A stretch of 25,637 bases of DNA from Funneliformis mosseae (taxonomy: Eukaryota > Glomeromycota > Glomeromycetes > Glomerales > Glomeraceae), in the NCBI GenBank assembly GCA_910592005.1, contig CAJVPP010000839.1:1-25637 (forward strand), given 5' to 3'. The notes under the pieces are model-generated. The model saw nothing but the letters and a program-made list of their open reading frames with translations. It did not search any database and was not told the DNA's origin. This document shows positions 11,741 to 23,600 of this stretch, in pieces; within the stretch, counting starts at the first letter, position 1, and the number at the start of each line of letters is the position of its first letter. The position numbers and the translations under genes are program-made.

Positions 11741-11777
11741 AATGGGGTGAATAAATTATATAATATCTATTTATATA
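11741..11777 (-). promoter_or_regulatory. ERG1 upstream region: TATA box and SRE-like word
   Basis: On the minus strand TATATAAATAG (11777-11767) lies about 100 nt before the proposed ERG1 ATG and is the best TATA candidate. TTCACCCCAT (11751-11742) matches the animal sterol regulatory element ATCACCCCAC at 8 of 10 positions. It would lie between TATA box and ATG, an unusual place for an activator site, so the regulatory reading is weak. Confidence 0.35.
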
Positions 11778-12411
11778 CATTTATCCATGTGACACCAAAT
11801 TTTAGTCAGAAACTAAAATGGAGCGAATATCATGTCAAAAAATTTTAGCTTGCCAGCATTTGCTAATTTTAGACTTGATCTATCCATCAAAAATGGATGG
11901 CATTATTCGGGTTCCTCTTTTTTGATTCTGGAATCTTAAAAAGAAATCACCGTCCACGCAGGTGCATTGCAGCATACATCATTCATTTTTTTTTTTTTTT
12001 TTTTTTTCCCCTTTATGATGTACCACATCAAATCGTAAAATAATTTGTGTTGATATGTAAATTACCAGGGGTACATTTACACGACTTACAATTTGGTAAT
12101 TATTCCGATCAATTTTTTTGTATTTTGAAATCTAGGTGTACCGTGCGATGAATGTTATGCCTGTTGAAAAAAAGGGGGGACATCGCCATTTATTTTAACG
12201 AAATATGGTAAGTAATGGTTCTTGTCGAACGAACATTAAATTTTTTGTACCGTAAACATTATCATAACAAAAAATAATGACACATTTCCTTTTCTTTTTA
12301 ACAGTTATCCCTACATTTTCTAAAAAGAAAGAAATGAAGATCTGTTACACTTTTTAAGAAACCATACAACAAGGTTCATCAGAAATTGTCAAAACGAATT
12401 ATAGAAATAGA

Positions 12412-12442
12412 AATAATCAATAATCAATAATCAATAATAATC
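12412..12442. repeat. AATAATC heptamer minisatellite
   Basis: Three perfect tandem AATAATC units followed by a partly expanded fourth (AATAATAATC), then AATAAAAT. Confidence 0.85.
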
Positions 12443-12753
12443 AATAAAATTAAATAAAATAAATAATTAATTATTATTATTTGTTTTTAATTGAAAATTT
12501 AGGGTTGAAATAAATTAATTATAAATAAACATAATTAACAGCTTATTAGCTAATGGATTTAACCTTTAGTACACAAACCATCCATAAACATTCTATTGTT
12601 CGGTCATTACTATTTTAAAATTTTGTTATATTTTTAGGATTTTCATTTACAATAAATAAATATTCAGTCATACATGAACATAATTTATTCCGAAACCATA
12701 GGTTTGCGTCACGCGATGACATTTTATTAATTTTATTAATTAAAATATTTAAT

Positions 12754-12783
12754 AATTATTATTATTATTATTATTATTATTTT
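12754..12783. repeat. (ATT)n microsatellite
   Basis: About nine to ten consecutive ATT triplets ending in TTTTATT. Confidence 0.9.
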
Positions 12784-12890
12784 TATTAAAAAAAAATTGG
12801 AAAAAAAGAAACTATTTACAGAAAAAGAAAAAGAAAAGAAATATGTATAAAATTTTTTTTGTAAAATACAACAAAAATGTGTCTAAATAC

Positions 12891-12917
12891 TTTTTTTTTT
12901 TTTTTTTTTTTTTTTTT
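12891..12917. repeat. Poly-T tract, 27 bases
   Basis: Uninterrupted run of 27 T in the phosphatase 3' flank. The length is likely to vary between isolates and to be prone to assembly error. Confidence 0.9.
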
Positions 12918-13172
12918 ATCGAATTCAATGTGAAAAAGGGATATAATCATAAATAAACAAATATATCCAGCCTCTAAAGTATTATTGTCTAATCAATCCA
13001 TCTTACATGAATGCCGGATATTTTTCAATAAAAAATTTTTTTGATAAATTACAATATTTTTTTTAATAATGACTATTTTCACTCTAGCGAAAAAAGTTGT
13101 GTATGTATATATGTGTGTGCGGTGTGTGATGGGGAATATTTTTTTACGTGACCAATAAACACGTAATGCGCT

Positions 13173-15639
13173 TCAAAAATATGCGGTTTTAGGCGCTTTG
13201 CCTAATGGCTCAACGCCTTCCATATCCATCATGTCTTCTTTCCGTCGAAGATCAAATTCGGTGACCGCACCACAGTTTCTTTTAATGCCAAGTACAACTT
13301 CCTCGACTCTCATTAGTTCTGCAACGAATCCAATATTAGGACAAATCCCGCTTCGGCGATCCATAACATAATCATATGCATGTTTCAATGTCCAATTACG
13401 TGATTTGATCAAATAAGCCAGAACCGCTGTTACGGATCGCGACTTTCCAGCTTTACAATGAACATAAATTGGTGCGTTATCATTTTGAGCACGCTCTGTT
13501 TTAATGAAAATAATGGAAAGTCATCGTTAGTAAATATCACAACGAAAAAGGTTTCTATTCAATAAAACATAAATTGGATAAACTCATACCTATAAAATCA
13601 ACGGCAACGTTTAAACCGTTTTCAACATCCTCCTCAACCGAATCTTTAACATTTAACTTTAGATAACGATCGAACTTTTCTTTCAATCTTAAACAGTCAT
13701 CGCATTCAAAAGCCATATTCAAAATCCTCTTTACACCTTTAGTTTTGAGCTCATCCACTTCCTCTTCTTTCGTGATTTCAGGACCGAGATATAAAAATCC
13801 AGGTATTATAGTAGACACCACAAATGCGGCTTCAGGATGCGTTAAGGGAGGTGGGGTGATTGGTGAGACAGGATCAAATTGGTTGCCATTAGGGTAATCA
13901 TGTACACCATATGAACAAGTCGGATAGAGCGATAAAGATTCACCTTTTTTTGATGAAATGTATTTAAAAAAAAAAAAATTAATATCTTGCAAATTCATTT
14001 TTTTTTTTTTTTTATAAAAAAAAAAAACAAAATATAACTTACCAAATTTACCGCTAGATGGTGTGAATAGATATTGTAATCCGTTTGAGGGACGACGTTC
14101 TCGTGAGACTTCAGCAGGCTCGATATTATTTGTTTCAACGATGGTATCTGAACTTGGTGGTGAAATTTGTTCCGGCTTTGGTTGCCTACCACTTTTTTTG
14201 CGCCTGAGAGAATTTCGCTCAGTATTCACAGAAAACAATGAATCCCTACGAACCAAATTCGTCCCTTGTTGCTGCTCTTGATCGAATTCCATTGAATTGC
14301 CATCATCATTATCGGAAGATCCAACATCTGATCCCGTTACGATGAATTCACCTCTTTGATCCCATGAACGAAAGGCCTCAAACCCTCCTCGAAGCCAATA
14401 TACCCTTCCTCTCGGAATCTCGATTTTTTCATCAATACTATCAGATGACGAAGAGGAGTGATAATTCAACATTGACCTTTCCAAGACGCTTAATAAGGTC
14501 CACCCCGGACTGACCTTGTCCTTTTCATCCATTGTCTCATCATAAATTATCACGTCGTGATGAAATTTACCACCGTCTTCATTTATCGTGTCCAAGTACT
14601 TATCACGACCTTCGGGTGTCGTGATAAAGGAATCCAGGGAGAAGTTACTCATGTTTCCACGACGATATCGTTTGATCAAAAGCGTAGGTAAATTCACATT
14701 GAAAGAGTCACGAATGTGATCATCTTGATACAGAGGTAAGTTGCGAACGTCAATCAGGATAGGCTTGGGAGACCTAGTTATGGTTGGTCTTATAATGGAA
14801 CAATCATTCTCATCGTAATAGTATCGAAGGCATTCATCTTCAACCTTTGCGCTACGGGAGGATGATTCGCGCAACCTTTCAGCGAGTTCTGAAGGGACCA
14901 TTGGTAGGGCTTTCCTACAAGGTGAAGGGGATTTTTGTAATTTAAGGTTCAACTTTCCAAGTTTTGACGGGGATTTAGGAGCCGATGATTGAATGGAAGT
15001 ATTGACGGATAAAGAGAAAGATTTTCCAAAAAGGAAGGAAGGCTTGGAAGCGTTCGACGGGGATTGAGTCACATTAGGAGAAAGGAAAGAAGCGGCGGTA
15101 GCAACGGCGGGACTTGTAGGACTTTCCGAACGTTTACGGATCGATCCACTACTTCCCTTTCGATGCAATAATTTTGGAGATTTTGGTGGTTTTGGCGATT
15201 GAGGAGAGGAAGCAGGTTTAGGTGATTTTGGATTGTTGTTGGATTGAGATTTTGGGAATTTCAAAAATGAAGTTGACGAATTCGATCGACGACCTGTTAA
15301 TGTGGTTCGTTGAAAAGCAGCGGTTAACGCGGTTATAGGTTTAAGAACAAATCTTTTTGTTGGGCTCTGAGGAGTTTTTGGAGAAGGTAAGTCTATGAAG
15401 GAATCACTCTTAGTGGGACTGACGGGTGAAGGGGCAGTTATAATAGGAGAAGGGGGAGGAATTATAACTGGAGCCGGTAATTTTGATAAACGTCTTTTAC
15501 GATATCCAGTCATTTTAAAAGTATTGTCTAAAAAACCACCTCCTTTTTCCGCTGTAGTCGAGAACCCTTCGTTCTCAAAGGTTTGTTGTGTGAGATCGGC
15601 TGTTGACTGGTTCGTCTGTGATGAGGCTGTTGAATTCAT
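13173..15639 (-). CDS. Rhodanese-like plus dual-specificity phosphatase protein (MKP-like), 3 exons
   Basis: Dual-specificity phosphatases remove phosphate from phospho-Tyr and phospho-Ser/Thr, classically on MAP kinases. Exons 14043-15639, 13590-13943 and 13173-13495 (introns of 99 and 94 nt, GTAAGT and GTATGA donors) sum to 2274 nt, 757 aa. Residues 1-265 are low complexity, rich in Pro, Ser and Lys, with about 20 SP/TP dipeptides (possible proline-directed kinase sites). Residues about 290-435 form a rhodanese/Cdc25-like domain (ILIDVRN 294-300, FNVNLP, VIIYDE 363-368, VYWLRGGFEAF 413-423) with no Cys in the active loop, as in MAP kinase phosphatases; IKRYRRGNMSNFSL (322-335) resembles a basic kinase-docking motif. 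The catalytic domain, about 570-745, has likely acid Asp633 and the signature HCKAGKSRS with nucleophile Cys664 and Arg670. An MKP role is inferred from this architecture. The 99-nt intron has no in-frame stop. Confidence 0.94.
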
Positions 15640-15674
15640 GATTATTTTTTTTTAAAAAAAAAAAGTGAAATGAT

Positions 15675-15685
15675 ATTATATATAG
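15675..15685 (-). promoter_or_regulatory. Candidate TATA box of the phosphatase gene
   Basis: Minus-strand TATATATAAT lies 36-46 nt upstream of the ATG at 15639, with A/T runs between. The spacing would give a very short 5' UTR. AT-rich sequence makes chance matches likely. Confidence 0.3.
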
Positions 15686-16831
15686 GTGTATGTACTAAAA
15701 AAGCGTTTTTTTTTTTTATTCTAATTAATAATAATCTTCATGAAGAAAAGAGAGGGAAGAAAATTATTTTATTTTATTTTTTTACTTTATTAAAAGAAAT
15801 TAAATTGTATGATTTTTCAAAAGCATCGGGTAGGAAAAAAGTTTTTTATTTTTTTTCGCGGATATATTTTTTATTTTTATTTTTTATTTTTTATTTTTTT
15901 GTTCAAAGACGAAATTATTTTAGTTGGACATGGATATATTTTATACCTTTACCCGATTTATTAAGAGTACTATATAATAATATATATTATATATATTTAT
16001 ATTTATTTATATGTTGAATGTTTCAAAAATAGCATACTACTTCGACCCAACACCATATGAGGAATTTCCTAAATAAATGCATTTAAATATAGGTTTACTT
16101 TAAAATTTAAATAACTTTAATAAATAATCGTGTATCATTTGACGTAAACAATTAAATAGTGGCGTAGTGAAAATCAAACTAGAGCGGTGACAAGAAAAGC
16201 TCGTATCACCATGTGCTATATTAAGCTATGAATTATTAAAAAAAAAAAGTATATGTAATATATATAATATATATATATATTACTTAAATTATCACCCCGC
16301 AAATAATAATCCATTAATAGATCTTTTTTCTCCTGCATTTATTTTATCTTTATCGTCAAAACAGAGTTAATTCATTTTTTTTTTTTTTGTTTTTTTTCTG
16401 AACGACCCAAGCTCGTTTCCCACCCTTGAAACTTGTAATTCATAAAAGAAAAAAAAAATGATTATCTCCTATCCTTTTCATAGGTGAATCTTGCATACTA
16501 CAAGATCGTAGATTAGGAACCTTTCCCTTGGGAAAATTACCTGGGGCTTTTGTGGCGTCGATTCTTTTTATAAATAACTATAACCATTGCCTGTTGAAAT
16601 TTGTTTTTAGATCTCTAAAAATAAACTTGACAATCAAACGATCCGCAATTGTTTATTAATTAAAAAGTATTAAATCACCATTCTGGCTGGGTTCATTAAA
16701 AAACTTATATGATTATGAACATCAGGTTCTCTTTTTTTTTTTTTCCTCCTGGGTTTTCATAAAGAGAATTGTTTAGATCTGTGTGAATAAAAAAAAAAAT
16801 GATGTGGATTCCGTTTGGATAAACAAAAAAA

Positions 16832-16851
16832 ATATATATATATATATATAT
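16832..16851. repeat. (AT)n microsatellite
   Basis: Ten uninterrupted AT dinucleotides after an A run. Confidence 0.9.
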
Positions 16852-17634
16852 GCCGTGTTTCATATCTATTATTACGGAATTTAATTTTACAAATTAGCCA
16901 TCATTGTCGATTTTTTATAGTTAACGATATATACACGATATACACGTACATATATGTATATTTATGTACATTCTGGTATATCTTTTGTATGTTTACACAA
17001 GGTAACTATTTATAAAAGCTTTTAATTTATTATTACAATCAATATTAAATCGATGCATGTAAATAAATATCATGTATTCACATCACATTATTTTTATTAA
17101 TTTTGAATTTGCTTTCCTTCAATAATGTTTGTTTTAATTTTAACATTTCAATATTACATTTAAAAATAGATCAGAGTTTCGTAGTATACTTTACTTTTTT
17201 TTTTCTTTTTTTCTTCTTTCTTTTTTTGGTTATAACATTTCCGATTCGCCCCTGAGATTTATTGAAGTTGATTAATCTACAAATTAAATAAATTAAATAG
17301 CTATTTACAAATAAAAAATTTCATATCATTGATGATAAGATTAAAGATCTTGTTTCTATTTAAATTCCAAACATCCTCTAAAATTATTACACGATTGGCC
17401 AGTTAGATCTTGGTAACACAAATCATTTCAAACCTTAAATTTGTCCGACAAAATTAATCTCGAAAACTTTCGATATTTAAAATGCAATCATTTATTGTTT
17501 TTTTTTTTGGAGTTGGGAAATTATTTTAATAACATGATGCCACTTGTGTATCTTCATGAAATGTCAAAATAAGATCGAATGATTAAATCTCCTTAATGAT
17601 CTCAATTGAATATTTTATAAAATAACTTTACCTT

Positions 17635-17636
<2 letters not shown>

Positions 17637-17670
<34 letters not shown>
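17637..17670. repeat. Poly-T tract, 34 bases
   Basis: Uninterrupted run of 34 T, the longest homopolymer in the window. Confidence 0.95.
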
Positions 17671-17672
<2 letters not shown>

Positions 17673-17936
17673 TCCCATGTCGGTTTAAAGTAAGAAACAA
17701 AAAAAATAAAGTCACATGGTAATATATTATATATATATATCCATCATGTATATATAAATTTCTTTTGATAATTCTTATACATTAATCATGATATTGGAAA
17801 AGAAAAATTCGAATATGAGATTAAGTAGTAATAACAATGAAATGTGAACGAGTAAAAAAAATATATGTCAGGTAAGGAAAAGCGTGCCAGATAAGGAAAA
17901 AAAAAGAGTGGGGGAGAGAGATTAGACGGTGTTAAA

Positions 17937-18808
17937 TCATTCTTTATTTTCTTTCGCGATGGCTAATTCAACCCTCTCTTTTATCCTCTTTTGAAGCTCA
18001 GTACGATATCTCATGGTGAATAATACTTCCAACCAAATAAATAATGGCGCGAGAAGAAGAGCTACACGCAATCCGGGGAAAAGGATTAGTTAATTGTGAA
18101 AGACGAATCATTGTATTATTACATTTGGGATCGTGAGTCGCATACCTTGAGCTATATTTTCTTTCAAAGCCGGGCTTCTCTTCTCGGCGAATCCATGACC
18201 AATAAACTGCAAAATCCATGAGGTAACGTGAACAATTCCGGCAAGGGAATTGTGATTGTCAGGGAATGACGAGGCAAAGTTCGTGGCATTATATGCCATA
18301 AATAATAGTAATGGTGTGTAAAGTGCCTGAAGCATCAAATTTTTTTTTTTTTGATTCATTATTAAATCACAAAGAAAAAATTTTGAATTTTCCCTTTAAA
18401 ATTGATCAATTATAACATTAAATTATTTACCCACCCCGGCTACAGGTTCCAATAATAGATAATAAAATATATAAATCAAGACCACAAGCAACGCAAGGTT
18501 TGGTTCAAACGGTGTTAGTCTCCATAAAGAATCTTCTTCATAAGGAAGTAATGGTCCTGTATTTGCGGCCCAAACCAAAAAGCTCCACACGATGAGAGGG
18601 ACACACACTAGACAAAAAAGAACAAATCATCCTTTTAAAGTTAATGAATATCCGATTTCAAAACTTCAAAGTCTTCTCTTTTTTTACAACAAAAATCAAT
18701 AACAAAGTAAAAAGGTATTGAAATACCAATATGGATCATCTTGTTGATATCATTATTATGGTATTTTCCATAAAATGTAAGTTGTTCCTCCAAGTTTAGC
18801 AGTCCCAT
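17937..18808 (-). CDS. MPO1: Mpo1-like 2-hydroxy fatty acid dioxygenase (DUF962), 4 exons
   Basis: Yeast Mpo1 is an ER membrane Fe(II)-dependent dioxygenase that shortens 2-hydroxy fatty acids by one carbon during phytosphingosine breakdown. Exons 18727-18808, 18435-18607, 18146-18326 and 17937-18061 sum to 561 nt, 186 aa, close to the yeast length of about 174 aa. Introns are 119, 108 and 84 nt, GT-AG; the second uses GTGGGT, the only donor that keeps the EPVAG-ALYTPLLL frame. Conserved features: N-terminal EEQLTFYGKYHNN with His17 and MIHI with His26, then VPLIVWS in the first membrane segment, EPVAG near 81-85, and WILQFIGHGFAEKRSPAL with His118 and His129, the family's metal-binding region. 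Hydrophobic segments lie near 28-44, 61-80, 87-98 and 146-160. The C-terminus is charged (RYRTELQKRIKER). The start matches the family's N-terminus. Confidence 0.94.
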
Positions 18809-20690
18809 GTTTGATAATTAGTAGGTTGAAAGCTTTTTGACGATCGATTTAACTTTTTGTTTAGTAGTGAGAAAAAGGAGGAGTATAAAAAAAAAAAGCA
18901 GACTGTTTGACATTTTTAAAAAAGGTTACGACCGCATTTAGTGTAACATCCTCTCATTTTTAATTGGGGGGTTAAGTTTTTCTAAATGACAAATTAGGGA
19001 TTTAAGAATCAGCCAAAGCTGGGCAGATTTTATATACTAATTTTATCACCTTTCATATGTTAGCAGATAAACGTGATTTTACTTGATTGGTTCAATTAAT
19101 TCGTTTCAAATGCGTGAAAAAATAAACTGCTTAATTACTGATTTAACCACTTTTAGTTAATTTATCCAAACAAATATGCGCACTTCGTTAATCCTAATGA
19201 ACAAAGTGTTTTATCTTTTTGTTTTGCATGATTATTTTTATTTTTTATTTTGAAAAGGTTAAAGATATGGCCATGCGACATATTATACGCTAAATGCAAA
19301 TTATCGAGCGTTCCATAAAAAATCGATTGTTTATTTGTCATGAGGTTCGGTTTGTTGTAACGAATGTTGCGCAGTATTCGAGCAATAATGGTTGTACGAC
19401 ATGAATTTGGTTCCGTTGAAATTTTAATAATTTTTAACATGTCTGATGATTGGTACAATGGAGAATGATCAGGATTCGGTAAATGGAACAGTGGAAATAG
19501 GCATAGGATTAAGATGCTCACAAGTATAGTTGGAAAACTGATTTACAGTATATGAAATTAGAAATCATGGGAGAGATACTTATGTTTACCCAAGGTTTGG
19601 CCAATAACATTCCTAGATCGCTATTTCCAAGGATCAAATGCCAAAAGAATTGGTGAAACATTTTAAGAATCCTTTATCGGGTAAATAATAAATAATATTG
19701 CATAAGTTTCATTTACCGAATCACATGTTTGCATTATAAAAACATGATTCCATTTATGCATAATATTATAATGAAACAATAATTATTCTTTTGCACTTCA
19801 TGAATGTCTGTAAGTTGAAAAAGTTAAAAGATCCGTTTTATAGAATCATGACTAAGTGGTAATATTTCATTAAATTCCAAAGTTACATTTTACATGATAA
19901 ACATCCTCTTTCAGTGGAATGAGATGATTTTTTTTTTGTTTTAAAATCATTGCTTTGAAAAAGCTTGTGTTAATTACTATTTATTTTCAAAACAGAATAG
20001 GAATTTGAACTTGAACTTGATTTACAGCTTTTTTGATTCTTGAATGTCGACTTTCTCAAAAGGTCAATAAGGTGGCGCAGTGAATTAATTATAATGTTTG
20101 ATGATTGGTTAATAAATGACGGACTATTTTTAAGGGTTTTAAATTAATTAATCAAATTATGACATCCCCTCATAATCAAATTAGGCAGAACCTTTTTAAA
20201 AATGAGAAATTAAAAATAATACCCATACTCGGTATATAAAAGGCAACTTCGTTCTAAAATCATAATAAATCTACATCATTAATCTCGATCTACTGATAAA
20301 ATAAAATCTTGAGGTTTGAATTACACAACAAAAAAAATACTATTTTCGAAATCATGAGCATTTGTTAAAAAATAGATCGTTATATATAGAAATTTTCCTA
20401 CTTTACACGATTATATGAAACACTGTACATGTACAACTATATACGTAATATATATATATATATTAAGGAAAGGTGCCGAAACAGAGTTTATTGTCATTGT
20501 TGTTACTTTATTTGTTTCATTCACAAGGAAACAAGAAATGTTGAAAATATAGAGACTTCAAGAAAAAGCTAATCTATTATTAAAATCAAAGTGGTTCAAA
20601 ACCCTCTACATTAAACAAAACTATGCCATAGTGAATTATCATATGGAATCTATGAAATTGCTGCTAGTTATTGTGACAACTATGTTTGGT
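18809..20690. other. Intergenic region right of MPO1
   Basis: No convincing gene. The first about 150 bases should be the MPO1 promoter. The block AACATCCTCTCATTTTTAATTGG near 18949 has a similar counterpart, GACATCCCCTCATAATCAAATTAGG, near 20161, on the same strand 1.2 kb apart. A minus-strand frame at 19162-19521 has GC-richer composition but only a GTG at its start. A TATA box at 20233-20242 leads into no long frame. Confidence 0.4.
20233..20242 (+). promoter_or_regulatory. Orphan TATA-box promoter candidate
   Basis: TATATAAAAG sits in GC-richer context (CGG before, GCAAC after), close to the textbook TATA box. The first ATG, near 20354, opens only four codons before TAA. It could drive a non-coding transcript, an unrecognised small spliced gene, or be the remains of a lost gene. 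Confidence 0.35.
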
Positions 20691-23600
20691 ATATAAAAAT
20701 AAAATATTGACTATGATCATTTTCTGTTGTACCATATTAAACTCGGCTATTTTACTATTAAAAATATTACTATTAAAGTTATTTTTCGAAAAAAAATTTT
20801 TTTGACCATTATTTAATAAATTCTTTTATATAAAAACTTTTTTAAAAAAATATTTAAGCCACAATCAATGATTTGATAAACGAAAAATTATTATTAGCAT
20901 TCTAAAAAAGGTAACTATATAAAAGGATTGAAAACTTTAATAACAGATTATTAAATTAAAAATATTTAATAATGAAAATCTGAAAATCAAGGAGAAGAAT
21001 ATGAAATAATAATAGGAAGAAAATTAGTATAATTTTAAAATGTATTATAATTAAGTAAATTATATAATTTATTAGATAAATATATTTTAATATATAAAAA
21101 CTGTATATTAATGTCTTAATGCCTTAATTTTATTTTTCATTCACTTTTTTTTAAAGATCTAAAGTAAAAAAAAAGAAAAACTACTATTTTGCAAAAGAAA
21201 CCTACATATAAATAAATTAACATTTTGATTTATCATCTTATAATAAATAAATATCTACTTTTATTATATGTATAATGTAAAATATAATAAATTATCATGT
21301 TTAAATTATATGTATCAATTAAGATTATCAATTATATTATATGATAATTATAAAGCATTATAAAAGTAATTTTTAATTGGTTAAAATCACATTATATAAT
21401 TCATGTAATTTATTTATTTTATTAAATCTAAAACTTTTAATTTCATCTTTTATGCTATATACATTATCTAATGTTGTTAAGATTAATATTATTAATATTA
21501 TTATATTATTTTCTTTTTTTTATAACTTGATAATATTATATTTATTGTGATTATTTTACATGAATTTTTAAATAATTTTTATTAAAAAAATTTTTAAAAA
21601 AAATTATCAATTATTATTAGATTAAAAATATATATAATAGTTAAAATTATATAATTTTAATATAATACTAATAAAAATTATATATTTTAAATTTTATTAT
21701 ATTTTAAAAATATAACTTTATAAGCTAATATTTTTTATTTTTAGATATTCAATTGAAATAATTTAATATTTTGTTCAACTGGATATTAATGGATCTAATC
21801 AATTAATTATATCTGTAAATTCAAATTTCTCAATAAAATATCTTAGCATTTGAATTTCACTTAAAAATAATCATATATTTATTATTAAATAAGCCATCCA
21901 AAATATCAAATTCATTATCTCTATTATATCTTATAAAAAACTGATTGATAACAAATAATCTATATATTTAATGTGATCACCATACTTTGTGTATAATATT
22001 GTATGCAATTTTTCTCATCTATTTAAAGCTATTTTTGATTATATTATAGACCTTTTTAAAGCTTTATTAAAAAGAAAACTATACCTATTAAAAGATATAC
22101 CATCATGTATTCTTTAATTAAAGATTTTTATAAAATAGCTTATTTTTATCACAAGCATATGCAATCACTCTATTGGTTTCATTAAATAATACTGAACTTT
22201 TAGGATTAATGATATATATTTATCTTTATTATAATATAGGCATTTTGCTAAAATTTTTTTTTACTTTATAAGCTAAATATTATTTTTTTAATAAGATAAA
22301 TTCAGATTTAACATTAACTCAAAAAAAAATTTTTTTAGTAATTTTTTTTCCTTTTTACTATAAAGCACCTATATAATTAATAGCTATCAAAGTTTTTTTT
22401 AATTGCTAATCTTACTAAAACTCAAAAATTTTTAAAGATTGAATTCCCATACTTTTGTATGACTTTAAAAGATACAATATCAGTATTTTTATACTAGATC
22501 ATTATTATTATAAAATATAAGATGGTATTAATATTATATGCTCTATTATCTTAAGTAATTATAGAAAAATACTTCTTCTCTCATTAAATATTTCTTGATA
22601 TTTATTGAACAATTAGTTAATTATAAAGGCAACTATATGTTCACTTTTACAGATCTTAGATACTTTTCTTTAGTCTTTCAAAGAGAAAGAATTTTATATG
22701 ATATAATTTAGTTTAGTAGGCTTACAATATTAACATATAACAATAATTACTATCAAATAAATCATTTTTTTATAACTTAAGATATAGTAATTCTCTAACA
22801 TCATCTTTTATTAATACTTAAAAATCAACTATCATTTCATATTATGATCTAGGTCTTAATAATATGGTATTCAGTTAAATTATAAAAATTAAAAAAAGTT
22901 TTATATTAATTAAACATTTGTTTTACTTAATTAATATAATCAAAGAAGTAATTCTACAATAATGTGTTGGCTGTATTCTTAATACTCCTTTAATATTTAG
23001 ATACAATTTAATAAATTATTTAATAATAAGTGTATACTAGCAGTACCTATTAGCTACTATATAAAGATTATTATCTATAATAATAAAAAGAAGTTAACCT
23101 ACTTATAGTTCTTATCTCTCTTAAAAAAAACTTTTTATTCTTATTTAAATATTAATTTCTTATCTTTTATATTACCTTTTGTTAATTTTATTATCTTATA
23201 CTTTCTTTTCTGATTTTACAATTTATTCTCTTTACATATTTGAATAAATTATTAACATACTCTCAACAGTTCTTAATTGTATCCATTTTAGAATTCTTTA
23301 AAAATAATTCACTTTCTAGTTTTAGTTCTTTCTCAATTAAAATAAGTCTAGTTTAATTATAAACATACTTAAATTTACTAATAGTTTCTTTTTGATTGCT
23401 CTTGTCACTTTTTTTTCTTTTTCTTTAGTTACGAAATTAGCAGCCATTTTCATAGCAATAATTATTACTCCTATCAATTGTTAAATAATTATCAAAACTG
23501 ATTTGCAAGTGATCATTCAGCAATTCTACAAATTTAAAAGTTTTTGATTACTTCACTATCAATTTGCTCTTATTTAAAGATTAATAATTTCCTTTTTAGT

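Larger units (their letters stand above)
11778..13172. other. Intergenic region between ERG1 and the phosphatase gene
   Basis: No gene recognised. The ERG1-proximal part (11780-12240) is less AT-rich and should be its promoter. The rest is dominated by simple repeats: T run near 11986-12007, AATAATC heptamers at 12412-12442, ATT triplets at 12754-12783 and T27 at 12891-12917. The end near 13080-13172, with GTGTGTGCGGTGTGTG words, should contain the phosphatase 3' UTR. Confidence 0.5.
15690..17936. other. Intergenic region between the phosphatase and MPO1 genes
   Basis: No gene recognised. The phosphatase-proximal part (15700-16020) is T-rich low complexity. GC-richer islands at about 16140-16220 and 16390-16600 stand out but carry no frame or fold I can name. 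ATCACCCCGC at 16291-16300 is one base from the animal sterol element consensus, probably by chance. Simple repeats include (AT)n at 16256-16281 and 16832-16851 and T34 at 17637-17670. Near 17937 the MPO1 3' UTR is expected. Confidence 0.5.

Noticed and set aside
14063..14281. Plus-strand frames at 14063-14281 and 15395-15655
   Set aside because: Both are antisense to the phosphatase first exon and match nothing.
16815..17015. Plus-strand 66-codon frame
   Set aside because: Its start is built from an (AT)n microsatellite and the translation is low complexity.
19162..19521. 119-codon minus-strand frame
   Set aside because: Its first codon is GTG, not ATG. I tried joining it to an upstream frame (MFHQFFWH near 19660) across a GTAAAC donor, but the phases do not fit. 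No family recognised.
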